A stretch of DNA of 8,579 nt from the NCBI GenBank assembly GCA_002422225.1, contig DITX01000104.1, forward strand, positions 6,923 through 15,501, written 5' to 3'. Of this stretch, positions 6,272 through 8,579 are shown one piece after another. Positions within the stretch are counted from its first letter, which is position 1, and each line of letters starts with the position of its first letter. This DNA is from Gammaproteobacteria bacterium UBA6173. GTDB taxonomy: Bacteria > Pseudomonadota > Gammaproteobacteria > Pseudomonadales > Pseudohongiellaceae. The translations under genes and the position numbers were made by a program. The notes below the pieces were generated by a model that worked only from the letters and a program-made list of their open reading frames with translations, was not told the DNA's origin and made no database searches.

Positions 6272-6829
6272 ATGACTGATTCAGCAAACCAATGGCCGGT
6301 GCGTTTTGCAACTGCGGGGGATGCCGCTGATATTGCCCGCATTTACAACCATTACATTCAAACCTCGGTCATTACGTTTGAAGAGCAAACACTAAGTACC
6401 GCAGACATGGCGCAACGGATCGCAGACGTGAATGCCCTGGGTTTACCCTGGCTGGTGACCGAACAAGACGATGTGGTGTCAGGTTATGCCTACGCGACGC
6501 GTTGGAAACCGCGCACTGCCTATCGGCACTCGGTTGAGATTACTGTGTACATGGCGCCTGACTATTCTGGCAAAGGCCTGGGCGCTGCGCTGTATGCCGA
6601 GTTGTTTCGATTGCTGAGAACACGCGGTGTGCATGCAGCCGTGGGTGGTATTGCCTTGCCCAACGATGCCAGTGTGGCCTTGCACGAGAAAGTCGGTATG
6701 AAAAAAATTGGGGAGTTTGAGCAAATTGGTTTTAAACAGGGGCGTTGGTTAAACGTCGGATACTGGCAGATTGTTTTTGAAGACAACGCGGCGCAGACAG
6801 CTGCGGTTGAACAAAGCAGGCCACAATGA
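6272..6829 (+). CDS. GNAT acetyltransferase, phosphinothricin/methionine-sulfone type
   Basis: This is a cytoplasmic acetyl-CoA-dependent N-acetyltransferase of the Pat/Bar/MnaT (YncA) group. Members acetylate the amino group of phosphinothricin, methionine sulfone or sulfoximine, often as detoxification; the real substrate here is unknown. The 185 residues start RFATAGDAADIARIYNHYI. Further family hallmarks are VITFEE (33-38), GLPWLV (57-62), GYAYATRWKPRTAYRHSVE (70-88), the acetyl-CoA loop SGKGLGAALY (99-108), GGIALPNDASVALHEKVGMK (125-144) and GRWLNVGYWQ near the end. I chose the ATG at 6272, five bases after the MscS stop, with GGGA ten bases upstream. Longer in-frame starts would place the N-terminus inside the MscS gene and add no recognisable sequence. 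The stop overlaps the following ATG (ATGA, 6826-6829). The gene appears complete. Confidence 0.9.
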   Translation: MTDSANQWPVRFATAGDAADIARIYNHYIQTSVITFEEQTLSTADMAQRIADVNALGLPWLVTEQDDVVSGYAYATRWKPRTAYRHSVEITVYMAPDYSGKGLGAALYAELFRLLRTRGVHAAVGGIALPNDASVALHEKVGMKKIGEFEQIGFKQGRWLNVGYWQIVFEDNAAQTAAVEQSRPQ

Positions 6830-7279
6830 GTGAGCCCTCTGTGAGTAACACCAAAGTGGCACTGGTCACTGGCGCAGCATCCGGCATAGGTCGTGCCTGT
6901 GCGATATCACTTGCTGCCCGTAGCGGGTATCGGATTGCGGTCGGTTATCGCAGCCGTCAGGACGATGCCACTCGTGCAAATAGTCAACATCACCTCGCGG
7001 GGCGCCTTCAGAGGCGAGCCCAATGCACCTGTATATGGCGCCGCAAAATCAGGATTGAACTCCGTCAGCCAGTCGCTGGCACAGGCCTTGGGGCAATATG
7101 GGATACACGTTTATGCCGTGGCGGCTGGCTGGGACGATATTGCGGCCCAAAGCCCGTTGGGACGCATTGGGCAGCCCTCGGAAATCGGCGATCTGGTCGC
7201 TTATCTGAGTAGCGACAATACAGCCTATCTGATCGGCGCGATTATTGATGCCAATGGTGCATCCTACTTGCAAAACTGA
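6826..7279 (+). pseudogene. Short-chain dehydrogenase/reductase (SDR), internally deleted
   Basis: The first 48 codons encode the Rossmann start of a classical SDR: VALVTGAASGIGRACAISLA with the TGxxxGxG cofactor loop, then the second strand IAVGYRSRQDDA. Around 6968-6972 the recognisable coding frame changes. From 6971 it reads VQIVNITSRGAFRG, then APVYGAAKSGLNSVSQSLAQ, holding the catalytic Ser (6995-6997) and the YxxxK pair (Tyr 7034-7036, Lys 7046-7048). It ends SPLGRIGQPSEIGDLVAYLS to IDANGASYLQN and TGA at 7277-7279. The central part with the NNAG motif and the catalytic Asn is gone. A further short in-frame gap is likely near 7130-7147, where the usual PGW loop and following helix are shortened to AGWDDIAAQ. 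Classical SDRs have about 250 residues; about 150 remain. The N-terminal frame runs to a stop at 7212. The enzyme is almost certainly dead; its former substrate is unknown. Confidence 0.88.
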
Positions 7280-7299
7280 GCACTGCCCGAGCACACTTT

Positions 7300-7590
7300 A
7301 TGCCCGCTGAACTGATTATTCTGATACTGGATGCCGTGTTGATTGCGTTTTGTTATCAATTTCTGTACCCCCGTATTGTCGGCAACAGTCGTATGCGTCT
7401 GATTATGAATGACGCCATGGCCACCGTGGTGGCCATGATGGTTGCCGGGTCTGTGTATGCAGGCAGCGAACAAACGTTTTCTCTGTGGGTGGCAGACGTG
7501 AACTGGTTCTGGTTTACGCTGATCACCTACAGTGTGATGGAATTACCCTTTGCCATGCGTTACATGCGCAGGCACAACATGTTGGAGTAA
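7300..7590 (+). CDS. Small integral membrane protein of unknown function
   Basis: This 96-residue protein has three probable membrane helices. They lie at about residues 4-24 (ELIILILDAVLIAFCYQFLY), 39-56 (AMATVVAMMVAGSVYAG) and 66-87 (with VNWFWFTLITYSVMELPFA). A positively charged loop (GNSRMRL) sits between helices one and two, and a basic C-terminus (MRYMRRHN) follows helix three. By the positive-inside rule, loop one and the C-terminus would be cytoplasmic. I do not recognise the family. It begins 20 bases after the SDR remnant's stop with no strong Shine-Dalgarno sequence, and ends 6 bases before the peptidase start. Its frame is clean, its amino-acid use is typical of a real membrane protein, and its position in the gene string supports it. 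Confidence 0.7.
   Translation: MPAELIILILDAVLIAFCYQFLYPRIVGNSRMRLIMNDAMATVVAMMVAGSVYAGSEQTFSLWVADVNWFWFTLITYSVMELPFAMRYMRRHNMLE
7584..7587 (+). promoter_or_regulatory. Ribosome binding site for the M20 peptidase
   Basis: GGAG at 7584-7587, inside the last codons of the preceding membrane-protein gene, lies nine bases before the ATG at 7597. It fixes the start that gives the peptidase a signal peptide and indicates that the two genes are read from one transcript. Confidence 0.6.
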
Positions 7591-7596
7591 GCCTGA

Positions 7597-8579
7597 ATGT
7601 CGTATAAAAATCTGTTGTTCTGTGCGCTGTTGTTTGCTGCACCTGTTCATGCGCAGCCTGCACCGGATGCGGCCGTGTTGTCCGCCGCCAGTGCCCAAAA
7701 GTCGGCACTGATAGACACTTTGTCTGAACTGGTGGCCATTGAATCGGGTAGTGGCGATCGCGAAGGACTTGACCAGATCGCAGAATTGATCGCTGAGCAT
7801 TTACGCACACTAGGCGGTGATGTGGAGTTGCTGGACGCCAGCGAAGATGCGTACCGCATGTTTGATACCCCGGCACAGATTGGACGCATGGTACATGCCC
7901 GATTCACCGGGACCGGAAACAAAAAAATCCTGTTGCTGGCGCATATGGACACGGTCTATCTGCGCGGCATGATTGCCGAGCAACCCTTTCGTATTGACGG
8001 CAACCGGGCCTATGGATTGGGGATTTCCGATGACAAACAGGGTGTTGCCGTCATTATTCATACCATTGCGATGCTGCGTGAATTGCGCTTTGCCGACTAC
8101 GGCACACTGACGGTGCTGATCAATGGTGATGAAGAGATCAGCTCACCCGGATCACGTGCCACTATCACACGCCTGGCCGCTGAACACGATGCCGTGTTCT
8201 CAGTAGAGCCGGCCGGTATCAACAGCGATTCACTGACCCTGGCCACCAGTGGTATCGGGGCGGCGACCATGACGGTGACAGGCCGGGCGTCGCATGCCGG
8301 CGCCGCCCCAGACATGGGGCGCAATGCGTTTTATGAATTGGCGCATCAGGTGCTGCAACTCAGCAATTTGTCTGAACAGGAAACCGGCCTCAAGCTGAGT
8401 TGGACGGTGGCCCAGGCCGGCACCAATCGCAATGTGATTCCGGAAAAAGCCGTGGCCAGTGGCGATATCCGAATGTTGCGCCTCGAGGACTTTGAACGCC
8501 TGCAGGCCAGGATTCAGGAACGTCTCAGCAACAAGTTGATTCCCGGCACCGAGGTGGTTGTGACCTACGAAAACCGGCG
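7597..8579 (+). CDS. Exported M20-family metallopeptidase, glutamate carboxypeptidase-like (3' partial)
   Basis: This zinc-dependent exopeptidase of the M20 (carboxypeptidase G2-like) family is open for 327 codons to the window edge; the true end lies outside. Residues 1-19 form a signal peptide (NLLFCALLFAAPVHA before Gln20), so it acts in the periplasm or is secreted. Metal-site motifs are in order: LLLAHMDTVY (His116, Asp118), YGLGISDDKQGVA (Asp145, bridging), INGDEEISSPGSR (Glu179-Glu180, catalytic base and ligand) and FSVEPA (Glu204). His233 in GRASHAGAAPDMGRNA is the conserved histidine of the dimerisation (lid) domain, which begins around residue 210. The last His ligand would be beyond the edge. 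Family members cut C-terminal glutamate from folates or small peptides; which one applies here is not readable. It follows the small membrane protein by 6 bases. No lesion is seen. Confidence 0.9.
   Translation, partial: MSYKNLLFCALLFAAPVHAQPAPDAAVLSAASAQKSALIDTLSELVAIESGSGDREGLDQIAELIAEHLRTLGGDVELLDASEDAYRMFDTPAQIGRMVHARFTGTGNKKILLLAHMDTVYLRGMIAEQPFRIDGNRAYGLGISDDKQGVAVIIHTIAMLRELRFADYGTLTVLINGDEEISSPGSRATITRLAAEHDAVFSVEPAGINSDSLTLATSGIGAATMTVTGRASHAGAAPDMGRNAFYELAHQVLQLSNLSEQETGLKLSWTVAQAGTNRNVIPEKAVASGDIRMLRLEDFERLQARIQERLSNKLIPGTEVVVTYENR

Noticed and set aside
5770..6342. A 190-codon minus-strand frame under the MscS gene
   Set aside because: The plus strand here encodes the conserved MscS beta domain and IPN motif; the antisense reading shows no family features.
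2564..7279. A defence island or mobile element as the source of the odd fusions
   Set aside because: No transposase, recombinase, nuclease, toxin-antitoxin pair, terminal repeats or CRISPR-like repeats were seen. All pieces belong to ordinary metabolic or envelope families.

Overview
The window comes from a bacterial chromosome, most likely a gammaproteobacterium. It has moderate GC content, a CsdA/DeaD-type helicase with a DbpA-like RNA-binding domain, tightly packed ATGA-overlapping genes and an EmrA-like fragment. The taxonomic guess is inference from gene types only. No RNA gene, CRISPR array, insertion sequence, integrase or phage gene is recognisable.

Layout. Bases 1-1839 hold the C-terminal three quarters of a DEAD-box RNA helicase; the window opens inside its DEAD motif. 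Then comes an exported thioredoxin-fold redoxin with a CPYC motif (1968-2528). Bases 2564-3877 are a graveyard. It holds a TPR lipoprotein stopped by an in-frame TGA and fused to collapsed pieces of an EmrA/HlyD membrane fusion protein (plus strand), then a shattered class II aldolase (minus strand). A plus-strand gene string starts at 4004. Its members are a membrane-anchored protein of unknown function, a truncated MaoC-like gene fused to a collapsed aspartate/glutamate racemase, an MscS channel, a phosphinothricin-type GNAT acetyltransferase, a collapsed short-chain dehydrogenase, a small three-helix membrane protein, and an M20 metallopeptidase running off the right edge.

Main message. 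At least six genes (TPR lipoprotein, EmrA/HlyD, class II aldolase, MaoC-like, racemase, SDR) are recognisable only as pieces. Internal segments are missing, there are frame breaks, and two nonsense codons are best explained as C-to-T changes (CGA to TGA, CAG to TAG). The genes between them look intact. Several collapsed genes remain open over long stretches and would pass automated annotation as novel fusion proteins. The ancestral ATGA couplings survive around the dead genes, so the plus-strand string from 4004 was probably one operon. The best reading is recent, deletion-driven gene decay, as in a lineage under relaxed selection, for example a host-restricted one. An assembly artefact must be excluded. 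I found no convincing new biological system here; the decay pattern is the notable signal.
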